Assembly (NCBI RefSeq): GCF_003688495.1
Contig: NZ_REFH01000009.1
Coordinates: 124,001 to 188,000, forward strand
DNA length: 64,000 nt
Direction of reading: 5' to 3'
Source: Flavobacterium weaverense
GTDB taxonomy: Bacteria > Bacteroidota > Bacteroidia > Flavobacteriales > Flavobacteriaceae
The notes below the pieces were generated by a model that was given only the letters and a program-made list of their open reading frames with translations, made no database searches and was not told the DNA's origin. Both the position numbers and the translations under genes were made by a program. This document shows, piece after piece, positions 1 to 9,495 of the stretch (positions are counted from its first letter, which is position 1; each line of letters begins with the position of its first letter).

Positions 1-382
1 GGAATGCAAACTCAAAATTTCACATGAATATTTTCCCATTAAGAAATCGGGTAGGCGTAGCAAACCAAAAATGAGACGCTCTGTCGCACAGAAATACATC
101 AAACACTTTATCGTTTTAGGAGTGGATCCTTTTGTAATTGCTGATGTCATGCTTTACAATGTAGAAATTGCACAAACATTCTCATCAGAAAATGCGGTAA
201 AGCAAGATTTGTTTTTTAAAAGTATGTTCAACTCCTTTGAGCAAGCGGTAATTTTTTTAATTGCAAATGGAATATTGTCGGAATTCAAAGCGAGAATTTT
301 AGCGATTCACAATCAGACAATTGTCCAAAAATGGTATAACGAACCAGAATTCAACGCGATCATCGAGCGATTTGAATATTAA
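1..382 (+). CDS. C-terminal part of an unknown protein (enters from the left edge)
   Basis: The reading frame is open from base 2 with no start codon upstream, so this is probably the last 126 residues of a gene that begins outside the window; the ATG at 71 is likely internal. The visible part starts with a basic stretch rich in Lys, Arg and Ser, followed by a compact mixed segment with hydrophobic helices and no signal peptide or obvious membrane span. I do not recognise the family. The next gene is 270 bases away and has its own promoter, so the two are probably not one operon. Confidence 0.6.
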   Translation, partial: ECKLKISHEYFPIKKSGRRSKPKMRRSVAQKYIKHFIVLGVDPFVIADVMLYNVEIAQTFSSENAVKQDLFFKSMFNSFEQAVIFLIANGILSEFKARILAIHNQTIVQKWYNEPEFNAIIERFEY

Positions 383-655
383 ATCAAGTATTTTTCATAC
401 AAATTTGCTCTTAATAATACTTAGAAATGTAAAAATAGAAGGCGGATGGAATAATTATGAAGATCCAGATCGATGATTTTTAAACAAGTTATTTCTTACC
501 ATTTATTATCCGTTATTTTAAAAATGCTAATAAAATAGGCGTTTTTTACTCTTCCCTTAAAATAATTTTATTTAAACACTACCCTATATTTTTAGATAAA
601 TATGGCCCGTAAACTGTTTTTTAGCCGTATTTTTGCAAAAATCCAATAAGAAGCA
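383..655 (+). promoter_or_regulatory. Intergenic region with a candidate Bacteroidota promoter (-7 TATTTTTG at 628-635)
   Basis: This gap carries no convincing gene. The octamer TATTTTTG at 628-635 matches the Bacteroidota -7 consensus TAnnTTTG and sits about 20 bases before the helicase start at 656. I see no clear TTTG at the -33 position, so the call rests on the -7 box and its position. Confidence 0.45.
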
Positions 656-2200
656 ATGCCGGAAAACACCTTAGAAATTGAAATCGAAGACAAAAAAGAA
701 CTCTATGCTTACCAGAAGGGAGATATAGATTCCATCTTTGAACGTATCGATAATGGACCTCGTCAACATCATTTGTTATATCAACTACCTACAGGCGGTG
801 GGAAAACAGTAGTTTTCTCTGAAATAGTACGCCGTTATTTATCTAAACACGATAAAAAAGTAGTGGTTTTAACACACAGAATCGAACTTTGTAAACAAAC
901 TTCAAAAATGTTGAAGGGTTTTGATGTAAAAAACAAAATCATCAACAGTAAAGTAAAAGAACTTCCAGATCAAAACGACTATTCTTGTTTTGTGGCGATG
1001 GTAGAGACTTTGAAAAACCGAATCAATGATGAAAAATTGCATTTGGATAACATTGGTTTAGTAATTATCGATGAGGCGCATTACAACTCTTTTAGAAAAT
1101 TATTAAGCTCTTTCAAAAACGCATTTATATTAGGAGTTACGGCAACACCGCTAAGTTCTAATGTAAAATTACCAATGCATGAAAGCTATGATGAATTGAT
1201 AGTAGGAGATACTATCAGTTCTTTGATTGATAAAGGATTTTTGGCAAAAGCCATTACTTATAGTTATGACGTTGGATTGACATCATTAAAAGTGGGGATT
1301 AACGGAGATTATACCGTAAAATCTTCTGATGATTTATACACCAATATGGCCATGCAAGAAAAATTATTGCATGCCTACACCGAGAAATCTATTGGTAAAA
1401 AAACCTTGATTTTTAATAACGGGATCAATACCTCTTTATATGTTTATGAAACATTTAGAGAAGCCGGTTATGAAATCCGTCACTTAGATAACACTAGTAG
1501 CACTGAGGAACGTAAAGAAATTTTACATTGGTTTAAGCACACTCCAGATGCTATTTTGACATCTGTTGGAATTCTTACCACTGGTTTTGATGAACCTACA
1601 GTCGAGACAATTATATTAAACAGAGCTACTAAATCATTGACTTTGTATTACCAAATGATTGGTCGTGGCTCTCGTAAATTACCTAATAAAGATAGCTTTA
1701 ATGTAATCGATTTAGGTAATAACGCAGCACGTTTTGGATTGTGGAGTGAGCCTGTAAACTGGCAACACATCTTTAAATCTCCTGAGTTTTACTTAGAGAA
1801 TTTACGTGATGATACGGAGATTGAATTGTATTTTAAATACAGTATGCCTCCTGAATTACGTGAAAAATTTAGTAAAACTGCTGTCGTAACTTTTGATGTC
1901 GATGAAGAACACAAATTAATCATCAAGCAAAATTTACGTTCTAAGGAAGTTTTAGATAAATCACTAGAGCAACATGCCGCAATGTGTGTCGATAATTCGG
2001 ATACTTTGCAGGAAGCAAAAGCTTTAGGAAAATTGCTAGAGGACGATATCGATTGTCGTATCAAGCGTTATTCAAAATGCTTGAGTCAATGCAGTAAAAA
2101 TTATCGTGAATGGCTAGTGGACGATTACAAATTGAAACTAGTATTGCTAACAGGTAAAAAATACCGTGAGAAAATTATGAACGAACCGGATGAAGATTAA
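656..2200 (+). CDS. DEAD/DEAH-type superfamily II helicase
   Basis: This 514-residue protein has a complete SF2 helicase core. Walker A (PTGGGKT) lies at residues 45-51, the DEAH box (VIIDEAH) near residue 140, a TATPL motif III follows, and a C-terminal RecA lobe carries the arginine-rich motif VI (MIGRGSRK). The core resembles the SSL2/RAD25-like DNA helicases common in bacteria. After the core comes about 130 residues with several cysteines (for example CLSQCSKNY) that could bind metal, but no defined zinc motif is evident. It probably acts on nucleic acid in the cytoplasm. It stands alone on its transcript, with a dispersed hairpin element directly after the stop codon. The family is sure; the specific role is unknown. 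Confidence 0.85.
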   Translation: MPENTLEIEIEDKKELYAYQKGDIDSIFERIDNGPRQHHLLYQLPTGGGKTVVFSEIVRRYLSKHDKKVVVLTHRIELCKQTSKMLKGFDVKNKIINSKVKELPDQNDYSCFVAMVETLKNRINDEKLHLDNIGLVIIDEAHYNSFRKLLSSFKNAFILGVTATPLSSNVKLPMHESYDELIVGDTISSLIDKGFLAKAITYSYDVGLTSLKVGINGDYTVKSSDDLYTNMAMQEKLLHAYTEKSIGKKTLIFNNGINTSLYVYETFREAGYEIRHLDNTSSTEERKEILHWFKHTPDAILTSVGILTTGFDEPTVETIILNRATKSLTLYYQMIGRGSRKLPNKDSFNVIDLGNNAARFGLWSEPVNWQHIFKSPEFYLENLRDDTEIELYFKYSMPPELREKFSKTAVVTFDVDEEHKLIIKQNLRSKEVLDKSLEQHAAMCVDNSDTLQEAKALGKLLEDDIDCRIKRYSKCLSQCSKNYREWLVDDYKLKLVLLTGKKYREKIMNEPDED

Positions 2201-2208
2201 TTTCATTA

Positions 2209-2285
2209 GGAGCTTTTTCCCGCTATCCGCTATATCTGCTGTGGCAAACACGGCCACAACAGGATAACGCTACTATCGGGGCTAG
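2209..2285 (+). repeat. Dispersed hairpin repeat, copy A
   Basis: Begins GGAGCT 9 bases after the helicase stop and ends with CGGGGCTA. Its centre is a short hairpin: arms 2237-2245 and 2253-2261, 8 of 9 paired. A second copy with the same flanks but different arm sequence lies at 47909-47987, also just after a stop codon. I recall similar elements as abundant in Flavobacterium intergenic regions. It may also serve as a transcript 3' end structure. Confidence 0.7.
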
Positions 2286-2336
2286 CGTTCTCGATTACAA
2301 ACAACTATTTTTTCCAACTTATAAAATCCAAATAAA

Positions 2337-3674
2337 ATGTCAAAACAATTCGCTGATTTAGGAATTTCTAAACCAATATTGAATGCACTTTCTGATTTGA
2401 ATATTGTTACTCCGACAGAAATTCAGCAAAAAACAATTCCGTTATTATTAGCTAACACAACTGATTTTGTTGGATTAGCTAAAACAGGAACTGGTAAAAC
2501 AGCTGCTTTTGGATTGCCTATTTTACAATTAATAGACACTAATTCTACACTTGTTCAAGCGGTTATTTTAGCGCCAACGAGAGAATTAGGCCAACAAATA
2601 TTCAAGAATTTAGAATCGTTTGCTACATTCTTGCCAGAAGTTTCTATCGCAGCCACTTGCGGAGGAATTCCTATAAAACCTCAAATCGAACGTTTAGCAT
2701 CGCCAACGCATATTGTTGTAGCAACGCCAGGACGTTTAATTGATTTAATTCAACGCAAAGCGATTAATCTTAAGGAAACTAAATTTTTAGTGCTTGACGA
2801 AGCAGATGAAATGGTCTCTATCTTAAAAGAAAGCCTTGACGAAATCGTAGCCGAATTACCTAAAGAGCACAAAACCTTTTTGTTCTCAGCAACGATGCCA
2901 GGAACCATCAAACAACTGGTTCAGAATTACCTAAGTAAAAACGTAGTTCAGGTCAGTGCTAACATGGAAACAGTAGGAAATCAAGGAATTGATCACGAGT
3001 ATATTGTGGTAGATCCTATTGAAAAACTAGATGTTTTGATGCATTTCTTAAACTCAAAAGAAGGCGAACGCGGAATTATCTTTTGTAAAACAAAAGCGGC
3101 TGTAAATAAACTAGCTAAGAATTTAGCAATTAATCGTTTTTCATCAGGCGCTTTACACGGAAGTTTATCACAAGGAATTAGAGATCGTATCATGGAGCAA
3201 TTCCGTGAAGGTCATATCAATATATTAGTGGCTACAGATCTTGCGGCAAGAGGAATTGACGTAAAGGAAATTTCGTATGTGGTTAATTACCATTTACCAG
3301 ACGCTTATGAAGCATACGTTCACCGTAGCGGAAGAACGGCAAGAGCAGGAGCAAAGGGACTTTCGTTAACCGTATTACAACCGGAAGAAGTTGGCGAAAT
3401 TGCCGATTTCGAAAAAGAATTGGGAATTAAATTCACCGAATTTAAAAAGCCAAGTTCACTAAGCATCGAGGAAAACAATACCCTTTTATGGGCCAAACAA
3501 ATATTCAAAACCAAACCTAACCATGAAGTGGATGCGGAATTGAAAACAAAAATAAAAACCGTTTTCCATCATTTAACTAAAGAGGAGTTGATCGAAAAAC
3601 TGTTGGCTAATTATTTGTTACAAAACAAAAACGAACCAGCCGAAAAACCGGTTAAAAGACAAAAAATGAAATAG
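2337..3674 (+). CDS. DEAD-box ATP-dependent RNA helicase
   Basis: This 445-residue protein is a standard DEAD-box helicase: Walker A AKTGTGKTAAF, motif Ia PTRELGQQ, motif II DEAD (LVLDEADEM), motif III SAT, and motif VI HRSGRTARAG are all present in order. A short Q-motif region precedes them (near residues 8-25, GISKPILNAL). The C-terminal 90 residues are charged and end in a basic tail (PVKRQKMK), typical of the RNA-binding tails of bacterial RNA helicases acting in ribosome assembly or mRNA turnover. The gene is monocistronic and followed by a clear rho-independent terminator. The subfamily (RhlE, CsdA or other) cannot be fixed by eye. Confidence 0.93.
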   Translation: MSKQFADLGISKPILNALSDLNIVTPTEIQQKTIPLLLANTTDFVGLAKTGTGKTAAFGLPILQLIDTNSTLVQAVILAPTRELGQQIFKNLESFATFLPEVSIAATCGGIPIKPQIERLASPTHIVVATPGRLIDLIQRKAINLKETKFLVLDEADEMVSILKESLDEIVAELPKEHKTFLFSATMPGTIKQLVQNYLSKNVVQVSANMETVGNQGIDHEYIVVDPIEKLDVLMHFLNSKEGERGIIFCKTKAAVNKLAKNLAINRFSSGALHGSLSQGIRDRIMEQFREGHINILVATDLAARGIDVKEISYVVNYHLPDAYEAYVHRSGRTARAGAKGLSLTVLQPEEVGEIADFEKELGIKFTEFKKPSSLSIEENNTLLWAKQIFKTKPNHEVDAELKTKIKTVFHHLTKEELIEKLLANYLLQNKNEPAEKPVKRQKMK

Positions 3675-3702
3675 AATTTTTTTTCTGTTTTAAGAAATTG
3701 AG

Positions 3703-3746
3703 AAACCATTATAAAGCTTGAAGAAGTTTTGTAATGGTTTTTTTTT
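3703..3746 (+). terminator. Rho-independent terminator after the DEAD-box helicase gene
   Basis: A perfect 9-bp stem (AAACCATTA at 3703-3711 with TAATGGTTT at 3732-3740) is followed directly by a run of T. It lies 29 bases after the stop. Confidence 0.85.
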
Positions 3747-3973
3747 ATAAATTTTCTAAAATTGAAAGAAAAAGATTAATTATTTAATTAAATAAAGAAT
3801 TAAGTATATATTTGATTTTGTATGTTATTAACGGCTTTGATAAAAAAAAATTAGATTAACATTATGGGGTCAGAAAAAATAAAAAGTTAATAATAATATC
3901 CCTATGTTCAAGCAAATATACTTTTAGTCAACACTAATAATTTCTTTACATTGACAACTAAGATTTAAAACGA
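3747..3973 (+). promoter_or_regulatory. AT-rich leader of the Shango-like operon; candidate -7 box at 3807-3814
   Basis: No gene is visible. TATATTTG at 3807-3814 fits the TAnnTTTG -7 consensus and would leave a leader of about 150 bases before the ATG at 3974. A 10-base word CATTGACAAC at 3949-3958 recurs just after the last gene of the operon (9399-9408). Confidence 0.35.
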
Positions 3974-5953
3974 ATGACAGCATTAATTATAATTGGAGTA
4001 ATAATAATCATAGTTTTTGTTGTGAAAGGCAATAAAAAGCGAACACGACAAGACGCTATTTACTCAAATTTGAAAATCAGACAGAAATCAGAGAAAGAAA
4101 TTCACGACGAATTAGTTCAAAGTCTTGTCAAAAATATTAAGATTACTGTGACGACAAGTAACGGAACTAGTAGTTATAACGATGACTCAATAATTGATGT
4201 AACAGACCAAATTTATAACATTAATTCAAACAATAGTTTGAAAAAATACAGTATTGGGGTACCTTACTGGACACATTATTATGTTTATTCGTACTCTGAA
4301 TTATTAAGTGCATCGGCTGAACAAAAGAAATTTTATAACATTTTTAAAGCTAACTTTTTAAATGGCGAGTATATCGATTTAGAAGGGAATACAAATTACG
4401 CATTCATTTTATTGTTTGACTTACTCAATGAATACGATAAAGATATATCAATATTAGAAAGCCAACTTAAAATCTTAGGGCAATATTATCCAAAAACTAA
4501 ATCGTATGGAGTTTCATTTTTAATTAAAAAATTGGAAATAGATGGTTATAGTGAAGACGTTTCAAGACTTAGAAGAGAGGACAGGTTTAGCTATCAAAAT
4601 TACAACTCAGATTACGATTATGACTACTGGAGGTTAGGGAGTAAATACAAATCCAGATTAAATCTCAATGAAAAAGAAGTAAAACTTTTAAACAAGCTTT
4701 ATTATCCAAGTAATAATTTTTGCAGGATTGAATTTTGTATCCTTGAAGTTATAAAACTTTACATGTCGTTGATTTCTGAATTGAAATCTATATATGAATC
4801 AGAGGGAACAAATATTGATAAAGAATTTTTATTTGTTGCAGATGTGCTCGCAAGGAAACACTTCAGATACAGAAAAGGAAGTCAGAATTATAATTATTCT
4901 ATTGTATCAACCACAAATGAATTCTATTCTAACATTTTTAAACATTGTGAAAATGCAGTTCGTGAATCCTTTGGTCATAAACGGAAATTAAATACAGATA
5001 CTTATTACACGAATGATGAAGCCAAATTTGAATTTGAATCTAAAATAGTGGCAAAGGTTTTAGAATTATTGCCAGCCTTAATTTCTAATGTTAACGCACC
5101 TGATGAAGAAACTGAAATTGAACTTTATTCACAGACGATAAGTAGATGGAAATTAAAATTTGAGGAATTAACAACGAATTATAAAAGTAATCAAAAGGAA
5201 TTTGTAGAATCAATTATCGAGCTTGGAAAACTTAATAAAAAGAATCCCTCTATTGAAAATATATTTTTTGAAGCATCAAAATTTATTGCAAAGCACGATA
5301 AAGTTTCATCATTGATACTTTATATTCTTTACTTACACCACGATATAAAATCTGTAACCTTTGACAACAAGAAACTAACAAAGACAATCCAGAAAGGTCT
5401 TTTTAAAACTAATGAGCAAATTCAAGATTTTGAACAAATTGTTAACGAATTTATAAGTGATAAGAAATTAGATAAGGCACTCAAAGCTGTTGTGAAAGTG
5501 TACGAAGTAAAACGAAAAAAAATACAACTAGACAGAACTACAATTAAGGAAGTTCAAGCACAACATTCCGGAACGGTTGAACTTCTTAATGAATATTTAC
5601 GTGATGACTTTGAAGATGAAAATGACACGATTCAAAATCAAGAAATAAATAGTGAAGAAATAATGATTGAAATAATTCAGAAAAATGATGAATCTCATCA
5701 ATCGCCATTTTTACCTGAATTATCACTTAATCAAATCCAAATTTCTATTTTAGAACTGTTTTATAAAAATAATTTTTCAATTCTTCAAAGTGAAATTGAA
5801 GAATTTGCAAAATTAAAAGGTGTGTTTAAAAATCAAGTAATCGAAAGTGTCAATGAAACCTGTTATGAAGTTTTAGATGATGTGTTAATCGAAGAGGAAG
5901 ACGATTACTATTCAATAATTCCAGAGTATTTCCAAAAAATTTCAATAAAATGA
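3974..5953 (+). CDS. TerB-domain protein, SngA-like (Shango-type defence)
   Basis: The 659-residue product starts with a hydrophobic stretch (residues 2-18, mostly Ile and Val) followed by KGNKKRTR, which reads as an N-terminal membrane anchor with a cytoplasmic body. Residues about 85-330 match the TerB-N type, with the hallmark sequence NFLNGEYIDLEGNTNYAF. The last 75 residues resemble a TerB-C domain: LSLNQIQISILELFYKNN, then an acidic end. The stop overlaps the next start (ATGA), so it is translationally coupled to the ATPase gene. TerB-domain protein, ATPase and helicase in this order is the composition reported for the anti-phage system Shango (SngA-SngB-SngC). Gene assignment by architecture is good; activity is inferred. 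Confidence 0.75.
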   Translation: MTALIIIGVIIIIVFVVKGNKKRTRQDAIYSNLKIRQKSEKEIHDELVQSLVKNIKITVTTSNGTSSYNDDSIIDVTDQIYNINSNNSLKKYSIGVPYWTHYYVYSYSELLSASAEQKKFYNIFKANFLNGEYIDLEGNTNYAFILLFDLLNEYDKDISILESQLKILGQYYPKTKSYGVSFLIKKLEIDGYSEDVSRLRREDRFSYQNYNSDYDYDYWRLGSKYKSRLNLNEKEVKLLNKLYYPSNNFCRIEFCILEVIKLYMSLISELKSIYESEGTNIDKEFLFVADVLARKHFRYRKGSQNYNYSIVSTTNEFYSNIFKHCENAVRESFGHKRKLNTDTYYTNDEAKFEFESKIVAKVLELLPALISNVNAPDEETEIELYSQTISRWKLKFEELTTNYKSNQKEFVESIIELGKLNKKNPSIENIFFEASKFIAKHDKVSSLILYILYLHHDIKSVTFDNKKLTKTIQKGLFKTNEQIQDFEQIVNEFISDKKLDKALKAVVKVYEVKRKKIQLDRTTIKEVQAQHSGTVELLNEYLRDDFEDENDTIQNQEINSEEIMIEIIQKNDESHQSPFLPELSLNQIQISILELFYKNNFSILQSEIEEFAKLKGVFKNQVIESVNETCYEVLDDVLIEEEDDYYSIIPEYFQKISIK

Positions 5954-7263
5954 TAGATAACATAAAACCAAAAGAAGCCACTTCAATAATCAATTCACTT
6001 ATTGGTGGTGTAGTTCCAAAGATTGGTATTCAACATATAACTGTTGGTCGATCAGAAGAAATAAATGCAGTCGTATCTGCTTTAGAGGATGTGAAAAATG
6101 GCCATAGTATGGTGAAATTCTGGATTGGAGACTTCGGTTCAGGTAAATCGTTTATGCTTCACTTGCTCAATACAGTTGCTTTAAAACAAAAGTTTGTAGT
6201 AGCTAATGCAGATTTCACACCTGATAACCGTTTGTATTCAAATGATGGAAAAGGTGTTGCTCTTTATTCTGCAATAATGGATAATGTTTCCATTCAGACA
6301 AAACCCGAAGGTGGAGCTTTGCCTACTTTGTTGGAAAAATGGATTGAACAAATTATTACAAAAACAGCAGATGAAAATAATATCTCGATAGCTGATATTC
6401 GAAATGAGCAATACTTGAATCTGATTCAGAACAATATAATGACAACCATAAATGAAATTACTGACGTTGGTGGTTTCGACTTTGGAACAGTTGTAATGAA
6501 ATATTACGAAGGTTACATTAAAGGAGATGAACAACTAAGAAGAAATGCATTAAAATGGCTCAAAGGAGAATATAGAACAAAAACCGAAGCAAGGCAGGAT
6601 TTAGGCGTTAGAGAAGTAATTAATGACCTAAATTACTATGATATGCTTAAAAACTTCTGTAAACTTTTTGTAAGTATGGGTTATAGTGGTTTTATGATAA
6701 ATCTTGACGAAGCTATAAATCTATACAAGATTTCGACTTCTGTAATGAGAGAAAAAAACTATGAAAAGATTCTAGCTATTTACAATGATTGTTTTCAAGG
6801 AAAGGTTTCTAACATATTCTTCAATTTTGCTGGAACAAAAGAGTTCTTGGAAAATGAACGTAGAGGGCTTTTCAGTTATGATGCTCTGAAAACAAGACTT
6901 GCAACCAATAAATTTGAAACAGCTCTAATAAGAGACTTCGCGCAGCCTGTTCTGAAATTATTACCTCTAAATAATAACGAAATATTTGTATTACTTCAGA
7001 AATTAAAAGCAATCTTTGATTACAACTACAAAACTGAAATACAAATTTCTGATGATGAAATTCAGCAATTTATGGAGGAGCTATTCAATAAACCTGGTGC
7101 TTCAGAATTTTTAACTCCGAGAGAAGTAATTAGGGACTTCTTAAATATCCTAAACATTATTCGACAAAACCCAACTATTGATAAAAACATGTTATTTGGA
7201 GAACTTGAAGTTTCTGATGAAAGACCTGAAGAATTTTCATTAGATAGCATAGAAGAATTATAA
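5950..7263 (+). CDS. P-loop ATPase, SngB/BrxD-like (DUF2791 type)
   Basis: This 437-residue ATPase has Walker A (GDFGSGKS) near residues 57-65 and a Walker B-like segment FMINLDEAINLYK near residue 250. The opening segment (residues 1-35, with ATSIINSLIGGVVPKIG and the HITVGRSEE motif) is typical of the DUF2791/BrxD ATPase family, which accompanies Lhr-like helicases in several defence operons, including BREX subtypes. The start overlaps the SngA-like stop and its own stop TAA overlaps the helicase ATG, so the three genes form one tightly coupled operon. It probably acts with the helicase at DNA. No PglX, PglZ or BrxC gene is present nearby, so the Shango reading is preferred over BREX. Confidence 0.78.
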   Translation: MIDNIKPKEATSIINSLIGGVVPKIGIQHITVGRSEEINAVVSALEDVKNGHSMVKFWIGDFGSGKSFMLHLLNTVALKQKFVVANADFTPDNRLYSNDGKGVALYSAIMDNVSIQTKPEGGALPTLLEKWIEQIITKTADENNISIADIRNEQYLNLIQNNIMTTINEITDVGGFDFGTVVMKYYEGYIKGDEQLRRNALKWLKGEYRTKTEARQDLGVREVINDLNYYDMLKNFCKLFVSMGYSGFMINLDEAINLYKISTSVMREKNYEKILAIYNDCFQGKVSNIFFNFAGTKEFLENERRGLFSYDALKTRLATNKFETALIRDFAQPVLKLLPLNNNEIFVLLQKLKAIFDYNYKTEIQISDDEIQQFMEELFNKPGASEFLTPREVIRDFLNILNIIRQNPTIDKNMLFGELEVSDERPEEFSLDSIEEL

Positions 7264-9398
7264 TGTCATTTGATTTACTTTCAGAACCAATACGAAAATT
7301 TATTCGTGATAAGGGTTGGGAACAGTTGCGACCAATTCAAAATGCTGCTATTTCCAGAATTTTGAGTTCAGATGAAAATTTTATTTTGGCTTCAAGAACT
7401 GCATCTGGTAAAACAGAAGCAGCATTTTTGCCTATACTTTCAAAAGTAAACTTCAATGATAAAGGTGTTCAAGTTCTTTATATTTCACCATTAATTGCTC
7501 TTATAAATGATCAGTTTTATCGTGTTGAAGAACTTTGCAAAAATCTTGATGTAACCGTTACCAAGTGGCACGGCGAAGCTAACAAAACTTTGAAAGAAAG
7601 ATTATTAAAACAACCAAGCGGAATTATACTAATCACACCTGAATCATTGGAAGCAATGTTTGTGAACAAACCTTACAATGTCAAACAATTATTTTCCAAT
7701 TTAAAGTATGTAGTTATTGATGAAATCCATTCGTTTATCGGAACAGATAGAGGAACTCAACTAAAATCCATATTAAGCAGACTTCAAAAAGTAAATTCCA
7801 GTTCTTTTAGTATTGTTGGTCTTTCTGCCACAATGAGCGAAGAAAATAAATTTATTGAAGTAAAAGAGTTTACTGGAAATGTAGAAAAAACAAAAATCCT
7901 AATAGATCGAACAGCGAAAGAAATCAATTCTGTATTTCGTTTCTTCAAAAATGAAAATGAAGAATTACCGTTAGAACTTTTGAAGGATTTATATATAGAA
8001 ACGAAAGACAATAAAGTTTTAATTTTTCCAAATAGCAGAGGGCGAGTTGAAGAAGTAGCTGTAAAACTTAAAAAAATATCTGAAAGAGTAAAAGGACATC
8101 CTAATTATTTTTCGCATCATTCATCCGTTGATAGAGAAGTACGAGAATATGTAGAATACTTTGCAAAGAATAACAAGCGAAATAACTTTTGTATTTCTTG
8201 CACATCAACATTAGAACTTGGAATAGATATAGGTTCTGTTGATGAAGTTGTCCAAATCGATGCTACGCATAGTATTGCTTCTTTGATTCAGAGAGTTGGA
8301 AGAAGTGGTAGAAAAGACGGAGAAAGTAGTAATTTATTTCTTTATGCAACAAATAAATGGAGTTTACTTCAATCTATTGCTTGCTGGCTTTTGTATAAAG
8401 AGGGTTTCATAGAGCCTCCAGAAAAAAATGAAAAGCCTTATGATATTTTGGTGCATCAGGCTTTATCAATTACTAAAGGACATTCCGGAATACTTCTTAC
8501 TGAATTAATAAAACAACTTAAAGAAAATGCTGCATTCAATTTGATTGAACGATCAGAAATTGAAGAAATACTTCAACATTTGATTGAAATTGATTTTCTA
8601 GAAAAACTTCAACTCGAAGTTATTATAGGCGTTGAAGGCGAGAACATTGTTAATAGTCGGGAATTTTATAGCGTATTCAAAACTGAAGAAAACTTTAAAG
8701 TTGTAAATGCTGGCAATACAATTGGTCAAATACCTTTTTCACCTCAAATTATTGAGGATGAAAACATATTGCTATCTGCAAAAATATGGAAGATAAAATT
8801 CGTTGATCACAAAGCTAAGAAAATTGAGGTCATATCAGCAAAAGATGGTAAAAAGCCAATGTTTTTTGGTGGAGGTGCAGCTATTCATCAGAAAATTAGA
8901 GAGAAAATGTTTGAAATATTATATTCTAAAATAGAATATGATTTTCTTGATGAGCCTAGTTTTGATGAAATAGAAAATATGCGAAAAGATTTCTTAGTAT
9001 TCAAAATTAAGGATTTACAATCTGAAAGACCATTGTTGACATCAGAAAAACACGTGCAACTATTCACATTTACTGGAACACGAATTAACAGGACTTTACA
9101 ATTGCTTTTAAATATTGCTGGCATTAAAAACAAGATCGACGAGAGTAATAGTTCGTTTGATATTGAAGTTTCAGAAGAAGATTTGATTTCAAAATGGAAT
9201 TTTTTGTCCTTTCCATTGACTGATATTGACACTCACATTTCGACACTTTTAGAGTCTAATCCCACTCTTTTAGACTTTTCTAAATGGGGAATATATTTGC
9301 CCTTGAAATATAAAATTAAAGTTATTAAGAATAAATACTTTGACATTGAACAGACAAAAGTATTATTAAATAATTTTAAATTAATTTCTACTAAATAG
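7263..9398 (+). CDS. DEAD/DEAH-box helicase, SngC-like (Lhr/BrxHI-type core)
   Basis: The 711-residue protein has an SF2 core: Walker A ASRTASGKTEAAF near residues 43-55, DEIH box (YVVIDEIHSFIG), SATMS motif III, and motif VI QRVGRSGRKDGE. The core resembles Lhr and BrxHI helicases, but the protein is far shorter than BrxHI (roughly 1,700 residues), which suits the compact SngC of Shango. About 300 residues follow the core, with a beta-rich segment near PMFFGGGAAIHQKI. The start codon overlaps the upstream stop. It likely supplies the nucleic-acid translocase of the defence complex. Confidence in the helicase call is very high and in the system call moderate to good. Confidence 0.8.
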   Translation: MSFDLLSEPIRKFIRDKGWEQLRPIQNAAISRILSSDENFILASRTASGKTEAAFLPILSKVNFNDKGVQVLYISPLIALINDQFYRVEELCKNLDVTVTKWHGEANKTLKERLLKQPSGIILITPESLEAMFVNKPYNVKQLFSNLKYVVIDEIHSFIGTDRGTQLKSILSRLQKVNSSSFSIVGLSATMSEENKFIEVKEFTGNVEKTKILIDRTAKEINSVFRFFKNENEELPLELLKDLYIETKDNKVLIFPNSRGRVEEVAVKLKKISERVKGHPNYFSHHSSVDREVREYVEYFAKNNKRNNFCISCTSTLELGIDIGSVDEVVQIDATHSIASLIQRVGRSGRKDGESSNLFLYATNKWSLLQSIACWLLYKEGFIEPPEKNEKPYDILVHQALSITKGHSGILLTELIKQLKENAAFNLIERSEIEEILQHLIEIDFLEKLQLEVIIGVEGENIVNSREFYSVFKTEENFKVVNAGNTIGQIPFSPQIIEDENILLSAKIWKIKFVDHKAKKIEVISAKDGKKPMFFGGGAAIHQKIREKMFEILYSKIEYDFLDEPSFDEIENMRKDFLVFKIKDLQSERPLLTSEKHVQLFTFTGTRINRTLQLLLNIAGIKNKIDESNSSFDIEVSEEDLISKWNFLSFPLTDIDTHISTLLESNPTLLDFSKWGIYLPLKYKIKVIKNKYFDIEQTKVLLNNFKLISTK

Positions 9399-9495
9399 CA
9401 TTGACAACAAGTCATAAGACTAATAAAAGCAAAAAAGGACAAAATTCGTTCCTCCTAATTACTACATAATTAGCAATTTTATAAATCCTTAATAA

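Noticed and set aside
1789-2064. Minus-strand ORF over the first helicase gene
   Set aside because: Antisense shadow with low-complexity Ser content, no ribosome binding site or conserved feature.
4794-4991. 65-residue ORF inside the SngA-like gene
   Set aside because: A shadow in another frame of a clear coding region, with no own signal.
3974-9398. BREX operon reading of the ATPase and helicase (BrxD/BrxHI-like)
   Set aside because: No PglX, PglZ, BrxC or PglW gene is near, the helicase is less than half the BrxHI length, and the first gene carries TerB domains, so Shango fits better.
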